The notes under the pieces were generated by a model that searched no databases, was not told the origin of the DNA, and saw only the letters and a list, made by a program, of their open reading frames with translations. A stretch of DNA of 64,000 nucleotides, taken from assembly GCA_029964075.1 (NCBI GenBank), contig CM057142.1, forward strand, positions 36,830,392-36,894,391. The letters are read 5' to 3'. A program made the position numbers and the translations under genes. Positions 1 to 10,730 of this stretch are shown in pieces. Each line of letters starts with the position of its first letter. Position 1 is the stretch's first letter. The stretch is from Patiria pectinifera (Eukaryota > Echinodermata > Asteroidea > Valvatida > Asterinidae).

Positions 1-745
1 GGGAGGAATGAGCGCGTTCTTCGAGACATTAAGCGCTGTGCCGGTGAGCTAGACATTCCCAGAGTAGTGGTGTTCCTCCATTCAAGGATAGCCTTCCACA
101 CGTCACTGTTGTCTTTGGCAGCTTTGGTCACAAGTCCCTTGGCGATTTTGACCGCGGACTCTGCTTTTCCGTTGGATTTGGAGTGGTAGGGGCTTGAGGT
201 AGTGTGTTCAAAGTCCCACTCATTCGCGAACTGAGTGAACTCGCGTGACACGTAGTTTGGTCCGTTGTCTGTGATCAAGGTGTGAGGAATGCCGTGGGTG
301 GCAAACACTGGCTTCAGTTCCTTGATTAGCGATTTGGAAGTCATGTCTTCCAGGGCACGCACGTCGATGTAGTCTGAGTAGAGGTCTACTAGTACGCAGT
401 AGTTTTGTCCATTGACCTCAAAACAGTCACTCGCGACTAGCTGCCACGGTATCTTGGGTAGTGGGTGTGTCATGAGGGGTTCCTTGGGAAGAGCTGGTTG
501 AGACTCCTGGCAGATTGGACAGCGTTGGACTGCCTCCACCAGTTCAGTGTGCATACGTGGCCAGTACATTATGTCTCGTGCAGTGTTGGTGGTGTACTGC
601 ACGCCCATGTGAGATGCATGTGCCCTTGCTGTCATGTCTGCACGGAGAGCTGTTGGGATTACAATACGCGTTCCGTGAAAGATGAGCCCGTTTTGTGTTG
701 ACAGCTCATCTCTGTATGGCCAGTATTCCCTGATACCCTGGCCAG
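1..745 (-). pseudogene. gypsy pol, integrase part (fragment)
   Basis: The minus strand continues pol past the frame break near 745. Visible are an HHCC-like region (a CPIC pair near 510-525) and the integrase catalytic core, with a D in a LVDLYSDY segment near 385-400 and the second D in LITDNGPN near 265-285, followed about 35 residues later by an E in SNGKAESA near 160-180. This D,D(35)E spacing is the retroviral-type integrase signature. The reading frame has no start of its own and is cut by the window edge. It would insert cDNA into the host genome if intact. Confidence 0.8.
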
Positions 746-2640
746 CCTGCTTGGATGACCTGCATCAGCGTTTGCAGGGTTTGGTCAGTGAGCGTTGCCT
801 TTTTGACTCTCTGCAGACGCTCGTCTGTGACGAAGATGGTTGGTTCGATGTTCTCCAACTCCATGTTGAGCTTCTGCTCCTGAGTGACGGAGAAGATCAG
901 ATAGTCTGGTGTCTGATCTGTGACTTGTCGTGTTGGCAACGATGCTCGCGACAGTGTATCGCTCAGGTACATTCGCGAACCCTGCTTGTACTCTACGTGG
1001 AGTGAGTACTTCTGTAGGCGGAGTCGCATACGTTGTAGACGCTTGGGGCTCACCAAGATTGGCTTTCTGAAGATGTTCATCAGAGGTTTGTGGTCGGTGA
1101 GCACGAGCACTTTGTCGCGGCCTAGGATGTACTGCTCAAAGCGCTGTGTGGCAAATACGATTGCCAAACACTCTTTTTCTATTTGAGCATAGTTGCGTTC
1201 TGTGGCTGATAGTGCTCGTGAGGCGTACGCGACTGGGCGGCCGTTTTGTGTGATGACGGCTCCTAGCCCAACCTCGGAGCTATCACACTCGATCGCGACG
1301 TCTTGGTTGACATCATAGTAGCTCAGTACCGGTGCTTTAGTAATGAGCTTCTTGATCTTGTCCAGGGCCTCGTCATGATGTGTCAACCAGTCAAATATGA
1401 TGTCTTTGTCGGTGAGACGTCTGAGTGGCTCACATACTGTGCTCAGTTCTGGCAGGAATTTAGCCAGATAGGTCACCACACCAATGAGTCTCAGCACTCC
1501 CTGGACGTCGGTAGGGCGAGGCATGTCGAGTATGGCCTTGATTTTCTCCGGGTCTGGAGATAGTCCGTCTGAGCTGAAGACGTGTCCCATGTATGTGACA
1601 CTGGGTAGCTTGTACCGTAGCTTGGCTGCGTTCAGCTTCAGATTCCGCTCTCTGCATCTCGAGAGAAGAGCGGTGAATGCGGCGTCGTGTGAGGCTTCCT
1701 CTTCAGCCTGCGTTTCTCCCGAGCCGTAGACTAGGATGTCATCTGCAATCACTGCGATGTTTTCCAGGCCTTCCAGGCACTCATGGAGCCTGCGCTGGAA
1801 TTCTTCCGGTGCTGATGATATACCAAAGGGCATCCTCAACCAGCGGTCACGCCCGTAAGGCGTCCAAAATGTTGTCAGATAACTGGAGGGCTCATCGAGG
1901 GCGACTTGAAGAAAACCGTCCTTGGCATCTACCACCGAGAAGAGCTTGGCGTTCTTCAGTCTCGGGGCTACTTCGTCTACGGTGGGAATGGGGTAATGGT
2001 TGCGCTTGATGGCCTTGTTCAGGCCGTGTGGATCCAAGCATACCCTGATTTTGTTTGGCTTTCTGACGACTACCATGTTGTGGATCCACTTGGTAGGCTC
2101 AGTCACCCGGGCAATGGTGCCTTGAGCTGTCATGCTGTCTAGCTTTCGTTTCAGCTCTGCCCGCACCGGGATGGGTACTCTGCGCCTGGTGTTCTGCGTT
2201 GGAGTGACACTGTGATCAATGTCAATGTGGTAGTGACCTGGTAGCCGACCAAGGCCAGTGAATACGTCTTTGTACTCACTGAGGACCTGTTCCTTGGTTT
2301 GAGTCAGTGACTCTGTCACTGCATTGACCAAGCACTCCTGTGCGAACTGCATTAGTCCCAGAGCTTCTGCTGCTTTACCTGACAGCAGAGATGAGGGGGC
2401 ATTCTCCACGATCTCGAAGTGGATTTTCTTGGTGACCCCTTTGATCTGGCATCTCAAGCTGGCAGCTCCAACGGGATGAATGATTGTGCCATTGTACAGT
2501 TTCAGTTTAGTCTTTGATGGCACCGGAGGCGTGTTACTGAGCTGCTTGTAGTCTGCCAGCTTCATGGTGCTGCAAGTTGCACCAGGGTCTAGCTGAAATC
2601 TGATTGGCTTTTTCAGATTCTTGTTGGCGTCTCCACTGCT
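706..2640 (-). pseudogene. gypsy pol: protease end, reverse transcriptase, RNase H
   Basis: A 619-codon open stretch (706-2565) continues upstream without a stop to about 2640, so its first ATG is not the real start. The protease active-site motif LDPGAT lies at about 2570-2590, just before that ATG. RT follows, with the catalytic IADDILVYG motif in the middle of the ORF. RNase H follows with IECDSSEVGLGAV and the TDHKPL motif. The frame then ends in a TGA at 706 although the homologous sequence goes on in another frame, so there is a shift near 745. A second shift near 2640 separates it from Gag. The product would copy element RNA into DNA in cytoplasmic particles. Confidence 0.88.
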
Positions 2641-3508
2641 AGCTCAACAAAGTATTGCTGCTTAGGCTTTGACTGCACTGTATAGATGCTTTCGTCGCTG
2701 CCGCTTTCGTCTCCATCCATTTGGTGGAGCTTGTGTGTGGATTTCTGTGGCTGACGTTTGGTACGGTCTGTGCCCGATGACTGGCAAACCTGTGCATAGT
2801 GGTTGCGTTTTTGGCACTTAGAGCAAGTTGTCCCGCAGGCTGGGCACTTGCCTTTGCTGTGTGATTTGCCACAGTACTTGCAATTTATGTTCGGAGGCTT
2901 GCTGGCTTTTCCAGATTTATGTGTCCGCTGTTTGTTTTCACAAAGTGTGCTGTCTCTGCCTCTACCGGATCCATCTGCTGAAGGTGGATCGCTGCCTGTT
3001 CACTGCTGCGGCATATGTCTATGGCTTTCTGCAATGTCAGTGACGACTCACGCAGCAGACGAGCACGGATGCTGTTGCCTACTACTCCTATAACCAGCCT
3101 GTCTCGGAGCATTTCATCGAGAAGTGCTCCATAATTGCATGTGGTTGCAAACTTTCTCAGCCTGTTCAAGAAAGTGTCAATGTTCTCTTTGGGCTCTTGC
3201 TTACAGGAGTTGAACATGAATCGTTCGTACACCACATTGCGTTTAGGGTCAAAATGAGCTCCAAGGCTGGTCAGGATTTGCTGTGGCGACTTTCTCTGTT
3301 CCTCTTTTAGTGGCAGATTTTCGTACACTTCATAGCACTCCTTCCTCATAACTGTGAGTAATGTAGCCACATGGATGGAAGTATCTTTCTTATCCAGTTC
3401 TGTGGCCACAAGATAGTTCTGCCAACTTGCCTTGAAAAATTGCCAGTTGGAGACCTGGTCTCCTTTCATGTCCATTTTCGCCGGTGGGGGAATGAGCGAG
3501 TGCGCCAT
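2640..3508 (-). pseudogene. gypsy Gag-like capsid/nucleocapsid region
   Basis: The open frame runs from 3610 to 2885, but the likely start is the ATG at about 3508 (MAHSLIPPPAKMDMKG), since the residues before it are leader-like. The middle shows the conserved gypsy Gag region with WQNYLVATELDKKD and FNSCKQEPKENIDTFLNRLR. A shift near 2940 moves the continuing frame; in that second frame, about 2790-2880, cysteine-rich zinc-knuckle sequence is seen (CKYCGKSHSKGKCPACG and CSKCQKRNHYAQVC). It would form the particle shell and bind element RNA. Confidence 0.8.
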
Positions 3509-3835
3509 GGTTATTATGCTGTGCGTGCGTAATGTACACCGTGATGTGTCCGTTACAGGCCTTCGTAGTTTACAGCAAAACGCACGTTGACGACAATGGC
3601 GTGAACTCAACGTGCAATGTACGTGTACGTGTACATGTACAGTCTATCGTTCACAGTGTGATACGCACGTGTTCAATGGCGGAAACTCCGCGTGAAAAGT
3701 GTACAGTTTATCGTTCTCTTGCACAGCCTACCGTGTGTGACAGGATCGGTCTGTGCTGCCGACGAATGCCTTGTGATCCGTTATCCAAGATTGCCGAGGG
3801 TTTTGCCGGTTCTTTGCGGTAATGGCGCTGGATTC

Positions 3836-3853
3836 AGCTAATTTTTGACACCA
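3836..3853 (-). promoter_or_regulatory. gypsy primer-binding site
   Basis: On the minus strand the sequence TGGTGTCAAAAATTAG starts immediately after a CA-ending LTR. A TGG start directly beside the 5' LTR is the usual tRNA primer site for minus-strand cDNA synthesis. The tRNA species was not identified. Confidence 0.6.
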
Positions 3854-3967
3854 TGTTCTAAAGACGGCAGGACTCAAGTGTAGCATTCACTGAAAGACGT
3901 TTATTAACAGCCCGTAATAACATCATAGAATATGGATACGGTGGCCGCGTAATGCCACTCCATAACA
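3854..3967 (-). repeat. gypsy LTR (5' LTR of the leftward element)
   Basis: The plus-strand text begins TGTTCTAAAG next to the primer site and ends CTCCATAACA, giving TGTT/AACA inverted ends and a 114-bp LTR. A polyadenylation hexamer (TTTATT on plus, 3900-3905) lies near its 3' end, as expected for an R region. The left edge is firm because of the primer site. The right edge is less sure: no polypurine tract sits directly beside 3967, and a pyrimidine-rich run at about 4018-4032 could mean a longer LTR. Confidence 0.5.
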
Positions 3968-4109
3968 GTAGGCAGATCAGTGTCCATTCAAACTGAAATC
4001 GCGAGTCAAAGTGTTTGTTCTTTTTCTCTGATTGTTTCTGATTGATTGGGTAAATATCAAAACACTTATCATTGATTTGACTCAATGAACTGTGCAACAA
4101 GGCTAGTGT

Positions 4110-4298
4110 TAAGACATGATGTAGTCTTGGTGCCAAGCTGGTGCTCTCGTAAATGGAGCTCCTGCCGGTTGCGGATCCTTAGGTGGTAACGCAATGTCTA
4201 GGATTGGATCTGGTGTTGGTTTGGACAGCAGGATGATGTGACGTCTGTTTCGACGGTACTCGGTGCCGTTGATGCAGATGATGTAGGACCGCGGTGAA
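4110..4298 (-). pseudogene. gypsy pol C-terminal fragment of a second copy
   Basis: Minus-strand reading gives a tail with PRSYIICINGTEYRRNRRH, ending in TAA at 4110-4112. The PRSY...YRRNRRH block is typical of the region just after the integrase of gypsy pol. It lies upstream of the LTR, not downstream, so it belongs to another, 5'-truncated copy placed in tandem and sharing the LTR. Homology stops abruptly near 4298. Confidence 0.65.
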
Positions 4299-4620
4299 TG
4301 AGCAAATTTTTGCGTTCACAATTGAACATAAATCCCTTAACTAAACATCTTCTTCTTGAAATCCCAGCAACAGCGCCCTCAGTTGTCCGAAAAACGGCAA
4401 ATTTAAATGTTACAAGAAGTACACTTAAAATTAATTTTAAAAAAAGGGTTCTGGATCCGCCCTTAATGGATTCTATATTTACTAAGGCTCGTATGGATCA
4501 CATTTTAATAATAAATTATGCAGTTCTTATCAATGGTTACTTTAGATTTGTTTGTAAATGAATATAAGTCCTTCAAGTTTATTCAAACAAATTGTCCGTC
4601 CCAAAAGGCATTTCTCAACG
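4299..4620. other. AT-rich stretch, nothing recognised
   Basis: Short open frames only. No motif, repeat unit or splice-bounded exon could be supported between the gypsy fragment and the MITE copy. Confidence 0.5.
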
Positions 4621-4978
4621 ACGGTTTCCGGTATGGAGCTTGCCCCAAAAGTGGTGCAGCGACGCGGTTTTTTTTTTTTTTTTTTTTTTTAAATGTTTTC
4701 CCTTCACGATGTCGGCTGATGACTACAAATGGTGCCCGACTAAATTTAGTGCAAAATCTATTGGAGCCCAGAGAGGTCACATAAAGCTTATACTCGATCG
4801 TGACCGCATCTAAAAACACGTTAAAATTGTGCAGCAGCAGGATACCAGTCAACCCAGTGATTTGGCAGTTTTTAGACATCATATTAATATTGAAAAAAAT
4901 AAATAAAATTGCCGACGTGCATGGCCACGGTGACGCGCGCGCATATCAGAAACCGGAGACTTTTATTTTTGGCCTAAG
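4621..4978. mobile_element. MITE family M1, copy A (left end diverged)
   Basis: The sequence matches two other copies at 21625-21999 and 25564-25915: GGTATGGAGCTTGCCC near the left, a long T run, GTCGGCTGATGACT, GTGCAGCAGCAGGAT, a GCGACGCGCGCGCAT-like stretch, and CAGAAACCGGAGAC near the right, followed by TTTTTGGCCTAAG. The right terminal inverted repeat is present. The left one is diverged and lacks the GGCCAAAAAAAA start seen in the other copies. It has no coding capacity. Confidence 0.7.
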
Positions 4979-6115
4979 TTTAAAGCCAGAGTCCATCATT
5001 TGCAGCCATCCGAAAAAGTAACTGGCGTATTATTGTTGAAAATAATACTTGGTTGAAAGATAGCAAATGGACTAAACTCCCTGTGAAATTAATCTTTCTG
5101 GCAAGCTATCATTTTGAAGTAATCAACGAAAGAAGGCCTTTCCAACGGTGTGTCTTAAGACGCACCGTAGGAAAATTTAAACTAGTAGTTCGTTTTGTTA
5201 TCCAGCGAAGCGCGCGCAAGCGTTGGCACGACGCAAAGGCGCGCGCGGTAGCTATCATTCGTCGGATCAGTGCGCGACATCGCGTATAGCTGCAATTCAA
5301 AACAATTCAAAACATGATTTAGCAACTTTTGATTTGAATTTGAGATCCTAGAATGCTGTTTTTCTCGGAATATACAGCTGAAGCTTATCTGAAACTTCAT
5401 CAGGTTAGTTGTTCAGTATCCATCATTACATTTTGAACAGTTGTTGCTTCAAACGAACAAAACGCACAAATTACAATGATGGACTATGTCTTTAAGTTTT
5501 TACCATGGTTTTTACCCAATGACCGCCACAAAATTATTTCATAAATGTTCATGCTTGAACGAGTGATCAAGTTCCTTGAGTCCACACGGATGTTTTCGGA
5601 AGTAAGAGGTCAATTTTTGCACGATATGTCTCTTTCACGTCATGAGATTTTTCAGTTTCCATAAAATTCGGAGGGTGATTTTCTTAAGAAATCAATGTAT
5701 CAAAACTAATTAAAAAACCCTGACTTTTTTCCCTTTTCGAGGGGCCCTGAAGCACGCCACCAGGGGTCAACTTTCAGGCTCTATACGCGTTTTACATGCA
5801 TGCACCCTCTAGGCTAGTTAAGAGTTTGTTTCAGTAGCCCGGCTGGCTAGTGAAAAAAGTTAAGGTCGAACCCTGGTAAAACGTTACACAAAGTCGGTCA
5901 GAAGCCGTGTCATGCACACAGCCCTGTTTGACCCCAGTTTCTCGTCCCGAGTTCAAGCACGCATGGCCAAAAAGCGTACGCGAGATTTTACGAGATTTAT
6001 TCGAGACTACAGAAAAACACAAAAAGTGCTTCGATACATGAACTGTTTGGCCAAGATGGTTAGATAAGTGAAAAGTTTTTACGGCCATCGTTTGCTGGCC
6101 TCACGTTTCCGTCAG
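4979..6115. other. intergenic, upstream of kinase exon
   Basis: No gene recognised. A short CpG-rich patch with repeated GCGCGC lies at about 5205-5285. A good acceptor-like pyrimidine stretch, CCTCACGTTTCCGTCAG, ends at 6115 and probably bounds the kinase exon. Confidence 0.4.
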
Positions 6116-6290
6116 TTGCGTGGACGAGGAAATAGAGCAGCCATGCGTGACACGACAACTGACTGAAGTGTGTTTCCGAGAAAACAAATCATCTGTGGAC
6201 CCTTTAATGTTAAATGGAATAGATGACCTAATGGGGGTCACTCCCCTGTTAGAAAATAATGAAAGAAATTTACACCTTGTGTCGGCAGGA
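6116..6290 (+). other. possible upstream coding part of the kinase exon (other frame)
   Basis: After the acceptor-like site at 6115 a frame stays open to 6305 and reads like protein (for example LMLNGIDDLMGVTPLLENN). It is in a different frame from the kinase ORF that starts at 6259. The two meet around a GGAAAAGG run near 6287-6294, where a one-base difference would join them. Either this is a real N-terminal extension broken by an indel (assembly error or mutation), or it is non-coding and the ATG at 6259 is used. RNA data would decide. Confidence 0.35.
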
Positions 6291-7105
6291 AAAGGACTTC
6301 GATGAGATCAGTCTGGACAAAATAGAAAAGGAATCGGAAATAAGTACTCCTTTCAGTCAAAATACGGTCTGGAAGGCAACATATTTATCACCCTCTGGTC
6401 GAAGGACTGTAGCTGTAAAGAACTGTGCTAGGTTCAAGAGGGAAGAAGCGTTGATATTGCAAAAATTACGTCACCCAAACATTATCGAGTTTTTAGGAGT
6501 TGCACCTCTGTCTTTTGATGGATTCGCCATTGTGGCTGAGTTTGCTGAAAAAGGATCTGTGTACGATCTCATAAAGCAACATTGTGATGATTGGGCCCAT
6601 TTCAAAAAGCCTCGCTGGATAAAATGGGCCGTTGAGATGGCACGGGGTTTGCATTACATCCACCAGCAGAAATACCAGCATGGGGATGTGAAATCACAGA
6701 ATATGGTCATTACAAGGGACGACACGCTGAAGATCTGTGACTTCGGCACTGCCAGGCATTGTGAGAGTACATTCACTACAGAAAACATTAGGGGATCATG
6801 GGCTTGGATGGCCCCAGAGGTCATTGGCGAACGTCATAATTCTCAACCACAGACAAAAGCTAAAGTGACACACAAGTCGGATGTTTTCTCTTACGCTGTC
6901 GTTGTTTGGGAGCTTCTCACCGGCAAAGAACCATTTGCTGGGGAAACTACACTCGATTTTATGCAAGCCACCGGAGGCCAACGAAGACGCCTAGAAATCC
7001 CAACAGAATGCCCTCAGACCCTGCGTGACCTCCTAACGAAATGCTGGGATCATGACCACACAAAGCGGCCCAGAATGGATGAGATTTTGAGCCGCTGTGA
7101 ACCAG
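6259..7105 (+). CDS. TAK1/MLK-like protein kinase, catalytic exon
   Basis: This exon encodes a nearly whole protein kinase domain of the TKL group, a serine/threonine phosphotransferase expected in the cytoplasm. Residues counted from the ATG at 6259: VAVK with the ATP-anchoring lysine at 54, helix-C glutamate at 62 or 63, HGDVKSQN at 141-148, DFG at 161-163, GSWAWMAPEV with APE at 185-187, SDVFSYAVVVWELLTG, and a C-lobe end with RPRMDEIL near 278. The LKICDFGTA and WAWMAPEV strings resemble TAK1 (MAP3K7) and MLKs. Odd points are HGD in place of HRD and no clear glycine-rich loop (STPFSQNTVWKA). The frame runs on to 7245, but a good donor, CCAG|GTAGGA, at 7106 ends the kinase domain and its phase matches the next exon. 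A stop lies just before the ATG (6250). Confidence 0.85.
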
Positions 7106-7280
7106 GTAGGATAACATTATGCAGTGACTTTGATATAGATAGAATTGCACCAGAGTCTTATAAAGCGCAACAATTAGGTATTATAGGCGCTGGTAATTAT
7201 GTCTCTTTTCAAAGACAAGTATTAAAAGGAAGTAATGAGAAATAAAGGAAGTAATGAGAAATATGAAGCTCATGAGAAAT

Positions 7281-7570
7281 TATATAGCACCCTGTTTACA
7301 AGGTGCTGCGGCGCATCATAATTGCAGCCACTGCCAGAAACACCGGGGCAAACCCCTTCTCTAAGCGATAAGTGTTACTGGGTTCTTTAACGTGCATTAC
7401 ACAACACACGGGACCTACGGCTTTACGTCCCATCCGAAGGACAAAGCAATAACGATTATTAAGTGCCTTGCCCAAGAGCGCAAGCACCATGCTCCCCGTC
7501 AGGATTCGAACCCGTGTACCGTACCGCGGCGCACGAGTCGAACACCGTAACCATTGGACCACAGCACCAA
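7281..7570 (-). mobile_element. tRNA-derived SINE with L2-like 3' tail
   Basis: On the minus strand a tRNA-like head carries an internal Pol III promoter: a box A-like TGGTCCAATGGTTA (7548-7561) and a perfect box B, GGTTCGAATCC (7502-7512). A conserved body follows, with GGGCAAGGCACTTAA, GGGACGTAAAGCCG and GCACGTTAAAGAACCC, a type widespread in invertebrate genomes. The 3' end can fold as GCACC-loop-GGTGC before TATATAA, like L2-clade LINE tails, which suggests borrowing of LINE reverse transcriptase. A target duplication could not be defined. Confidence 0.75.
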
Positions 7571-7892
7571 ATTTTCATGACTGTAACGACAAAACTCAAC
7601 GGAATCAATTATACGTAGCTTATTTTTGTGTGTGAAAACATTTGAAATTTATAATTTTGTAATATTTTGTAACGCGTAGCAGATTGTAGCCCTATCCATA
7701 GCCTAATTGAACTTCGCCATGAATTTGGTGTCCGAAATAAATTCTGTAGAGTCTCAATGGTTAAAATAGCAGCTTTACTGTTGCAAGTTAGTTTGGTCGG
7801 CAAAAAAAAAAAAATCCGCGTCGAAAATTTCCTTAAAGATAGTTCAAGGTTTAACCATTGAGGAATTCCTTCCTCAATGGTGTAACAAATTT

Positions 7893-8052
7893 AGCTGAAA
7901 TTCGGAATATACTTGGATGATATAAGTTTTAAACTACTCGTAAAAACACAACTTGGGGATTCCTAGAAATTGAGCTGAAATTCGGAATATACTTGGATGA
8001 TATAAGTTTTAAACTACTGGTAAAAACACAACTTAGGGATTCCTAGAAATTG
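7893..8052. repeat. 80-bp tandem repeat, two copies
   Basis: AGCTGAAATTCGGAATATAC starts at 7893 and again at 7973. The two 80-bp units differ at only a few positions and both end with TTCCTAGAAATTGAG. A diverged third form is part of the repeat near 8874. Confidence 0.9.
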
Positions 8053-8873
8053 AGATAAATACATAGATTTGGGGACTTTTCGAACGATTTCTTCCCAACT
8101 TTAAGCTCTGGTCAGTTTGACCAGTAACCAGTATTGACATTTCGGCATCGATGACGGCGGTTTTTCCACTGACACAAAGTTAGAATTTCTTCTTCCGTTA
8201 TAATTCAACATTTCAACAACACTTAGCATATTTTCTCAGAAACAAGACAGTAATGATTTCGGGGTGCATGCATTTTACTGCTCTGTTAAAGCGTCCAAGT
8301 TCGTGTTTGGATTAACTTTGTTTAACAACGGCGACGCCTATAGGCCTCGATCCGTAACAACATGGCTGTACACAGACATTTTGATGTTCGCGGGCAAAAC
8401 ATTTGGAACATCAATTTCTCCCGTTGTAAATAATGTATCTTTAGGCCCCTTTGGATTTTGTTTTCCTCGTAATGATCCTACTATATGCTGAAAATCGTTT
8501 TGATATGTTCAGTATTTTTTATTTAAATTAGAAAAATAGGCTCGGGTATACGTCCGTTTTTCAAAGCTGTAGCAAATGGTGTTTGCAATATATGTTAATC
8601 TTTTCAAGCCTCACGAATATTAATATATTAATTTGGTGTGCAGTAAATGTGTGCACGACCCCCCTCCTTCATGAGTTTATTAATCAATAAATGTTTACCT
8701 TTTTGGCGGGCTACAATTGATTGATACCGAGACCCACGCCAAGTCGCCCAGAGTCACGCTAATGAATTTGCTAATAACGCGCCCGTCACCGTTGGGACCA
8801 AAATTCGAAATTTACCTTGGTGGTAGTACATGGTGATGTAACACAAGCGTTTGCAAAACAGATCTAACTGAAA

Positions 8874-9140
8874 ATTGGAATATGATTAGATGGTATTAGT
8901 GATCAACTACTCGTGAAATCAAAACTTGTAAGGATTCCTAAAAATTTAGATAGGTAAATAGATTCGGGGATTTTTCTGATGATTTTTTTCACAACTTTTA
9001 GGTCAGCTTTACCAGTGACTAGTATTGACGTTTCGGCATTAATAACGGCGATTTGTTTCACTGACCTGAAGTTTAGGATTTCTTCTACTGTTCTAATTTA
9101 ACATTTCGATCACACTGAGCATATTTTTCGAAAAACATAA
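8874..9140 (+). repeat. diverged copy of the 7973-8245 segment
   Basis: The order of recognisable blocks matches: GGATTCCTA, AGATTCGGGGA/AGATTTGGGGA, CAGTATTGAC/TAGTATTGAC with TTTCGGCAT, ATTTCTTCT, AACATTTC and AGCATATTTT. The two are roughly 75% alike over about 270 bp by eye. Probably an old non-coding transposon or duplicated intron segment. Confidence 0.6.
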
Positions 9141-9991
9141 CGTTCAATAATCTTTGCAATCTTTGTCCCTGCAATATAACACTCTCCCATAGACTAAGCC
9201 GTACGATCGAGGACCGTTTTCAACAAAAGACCCAACACTCGAGGACTGAAAGGATCTTTTGTTCTCCCTTTGTGTGTCTGTCCTGTATCGTAAAGCCATG
9301 CAAGAGCACCCAGACATGTGCAGGAGCATTTTGTACGAACAGCAGGACATTTGCATTGTAGCCCGAACCTGTCAAGTATCCACTTTGGATTTAAATTTAT
9401 GATAGCGCGACCAACTACAACGGTTGTTGGCATTAAAAGTAGCTGTTTATTTTCACCTTTCCTGCAATATTGTCTTTGTTTGGTGTCGATTCGGTTAAAA
9501 TCCCAAGTTGTTACAAAATCACGAAAACGATGATTTTGCACCAGAAGTGGGTACAGCGCCCTTTGGTGGTAACGTATGAAGCCCACGATTGTTGAGTTAG
9601 ATGTATGTTGGTCCCAAAGAATGTTTGTGCTAAATGTGAAAGCGTTTGCATGAAACATGAAGAAATTATGTAAAAAAAGTACTGTGTCTAACCAATACTG
9701 TCAAAATACAGTAAAGCACCCTCTTGTGGTCATCGCAGTACAACCAGATGAGAACATAATCTTAATTTGTTAGGGAAAATCGGCCTTCGCAATGTGCCCC
9801 CCCCCCCGTTGTGAGAAGGCTCAATAATTTTACCGTATAGTTTTATAAAGCTTAAAATTTCATATCCCATTTCCTTGCTGCAAACCTGTAGACGATATAG
9901 TGCAATAGGCTGTTTTCAACTGTAAAAACATCTTAAATATTTGTATTTCTTGTGTTTTTTTCATGACATGATAATATTGTTTGCACGACAG

Positions 9992-10093
9992 CGCTATTGT
10001 CGGGAGAATGGACTACTTGTGCAATTTCCAAAAGGCCCCCACGGCAGGACTTCCAAATTTCTCAAAGTGGTTCGTTGGAACCAATTGGAGAAG
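9992..10093 (+). CDS. kinase gene, exon 2 of the supported model
   Basis: A 102-bp block bounded by an AG acceptor (ATTGTTTGCACGACAG) and a strong donor, GAGAAG|GTGAGT. With the first two bases completing the codon left by the exon ending at 7105, it reads on with LLSGEWTTCAISKRPP and ends one base into a codon, which is the phase the exon at 12717 needs. All three frames are open here, so phase agreement with both neighbours is the main support. It would encode the linker just after the kinase domain. Confidence 0.6.
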
Positions 10094-10311
10094 GTGAGTA
10101 GCTGTGCCCCTCTTTGATCACAAAAACAGTTTCTACTTTCTCCTCTGTCTACTAGGCCTAAAGATTTTTTCAACCCGATTTTGCAACTTGTTCGTTCAAT
10201 TAGACAAAACGTTCATTTTATTTCAATTTTTTTAAGGAGTTGGTACGAGTGCCAGATTCTAATTTGCAGTTAACACAATTTTGTTTTTGTTTAATGTTTC
10301 CAAATATATGG

Positions 10312-10730
10312 AGCCCCAAAAGTGGACATCTCAACTTTGTCATTTTCTGCTAACAAAAATTTAGGGTTTTTATTGTCGCGCAAACTCAGTGTTATAAAAA
10401 CAATGTCAATTTTCCTCCAGCAAAAATTTGGATTTTACTTTGACAACTTTTTCGGCGCCCAAAAAGTGAACAACAAAAATCCCCAAATTTCCACGAGTAG
10501 AATTGTATGATGCCCCAATAGTTGACAACCTCATTTTCCCATTTTCTGTGAGCAAAATTTCTGATTGTTGAAGTCTCGCAAACTGTTTTCAAAAATGTCA
10601 GTTTTCTGTCAGCAAAATTCTGGATTTTACTTTGATGATCCTTTCGGGGCCCCAAATGTTGAGATTTTTAGCTGTCCACTTTTAAAAATGGTCCACTAAA
10701 AATCTCAAATTCCCACTAGCAGAAATAAAT
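10312..10730 (+). repeat. tandem repeat of about 200 bp, two diverged units
   Basis: Units begin GCCCCAA at 10312 and 10512. Both carry TCATTTTCTG, TCGCGCAAACT/TCTCGCAAACT, CAGCAAAA and TGGATTTTACTTTGA. An inverted relative is at 11285-11425, so the intron transcript could fold back on itself. Confidence 0.75.

Larger units (their letters stand above)
1..3967 (-). mobile_element. Ty3/gypsy LTR retrotransposon, partial, frame-broken
   Basis: Reading on the minus strand from right to left there are a short LTR (3854-3967), a primer-binding site, a Gag with a zinc knuckle, an aspartic protease motif, reverse transcriptase, RNase H and the integrase core, which runs off the left window edge. The domain order PR-RT-RH-IN is that of Ty3/gypsy (Metaviridae). 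The coding frame is interrupted at least at about 2940, 2640 and 745, so this copy is not expected to be autonomous. The second LTR and the end of pol lie left of the window. Family placement rests on domain order and motif recall, not on a database search. Confidence 0.9.
7106..9991. other. kinase intron 1: SINE and diverged repeats
   Basis: It begins GTAGGA and ends ATTGTTTGCACGACAG. It contains a tRNA-derived SINE (7281-7570) and two diverged copies of a longer repeat (about 7893-8250 and 8874-9140). A minus-strand open frame of 154 codons (9194-9658) has no recognisable domain and is probably fortuitous. A C9 run lies near 9799. Confidence 0.55.

Noticed and set aside
7476..7568. Functional tRNA gene on the minus strand
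   Set aside because: Boxes A and B are present but the acceptor stem and anticodon arm do not pair well and a SINE body follows.
9194..9658. 154-codon minus-strand ORF
   Set aside because: No domain, and no supporting splice or polyA context. It lies in an intron of the kinase model on the opposite strand; length alone is not enough.
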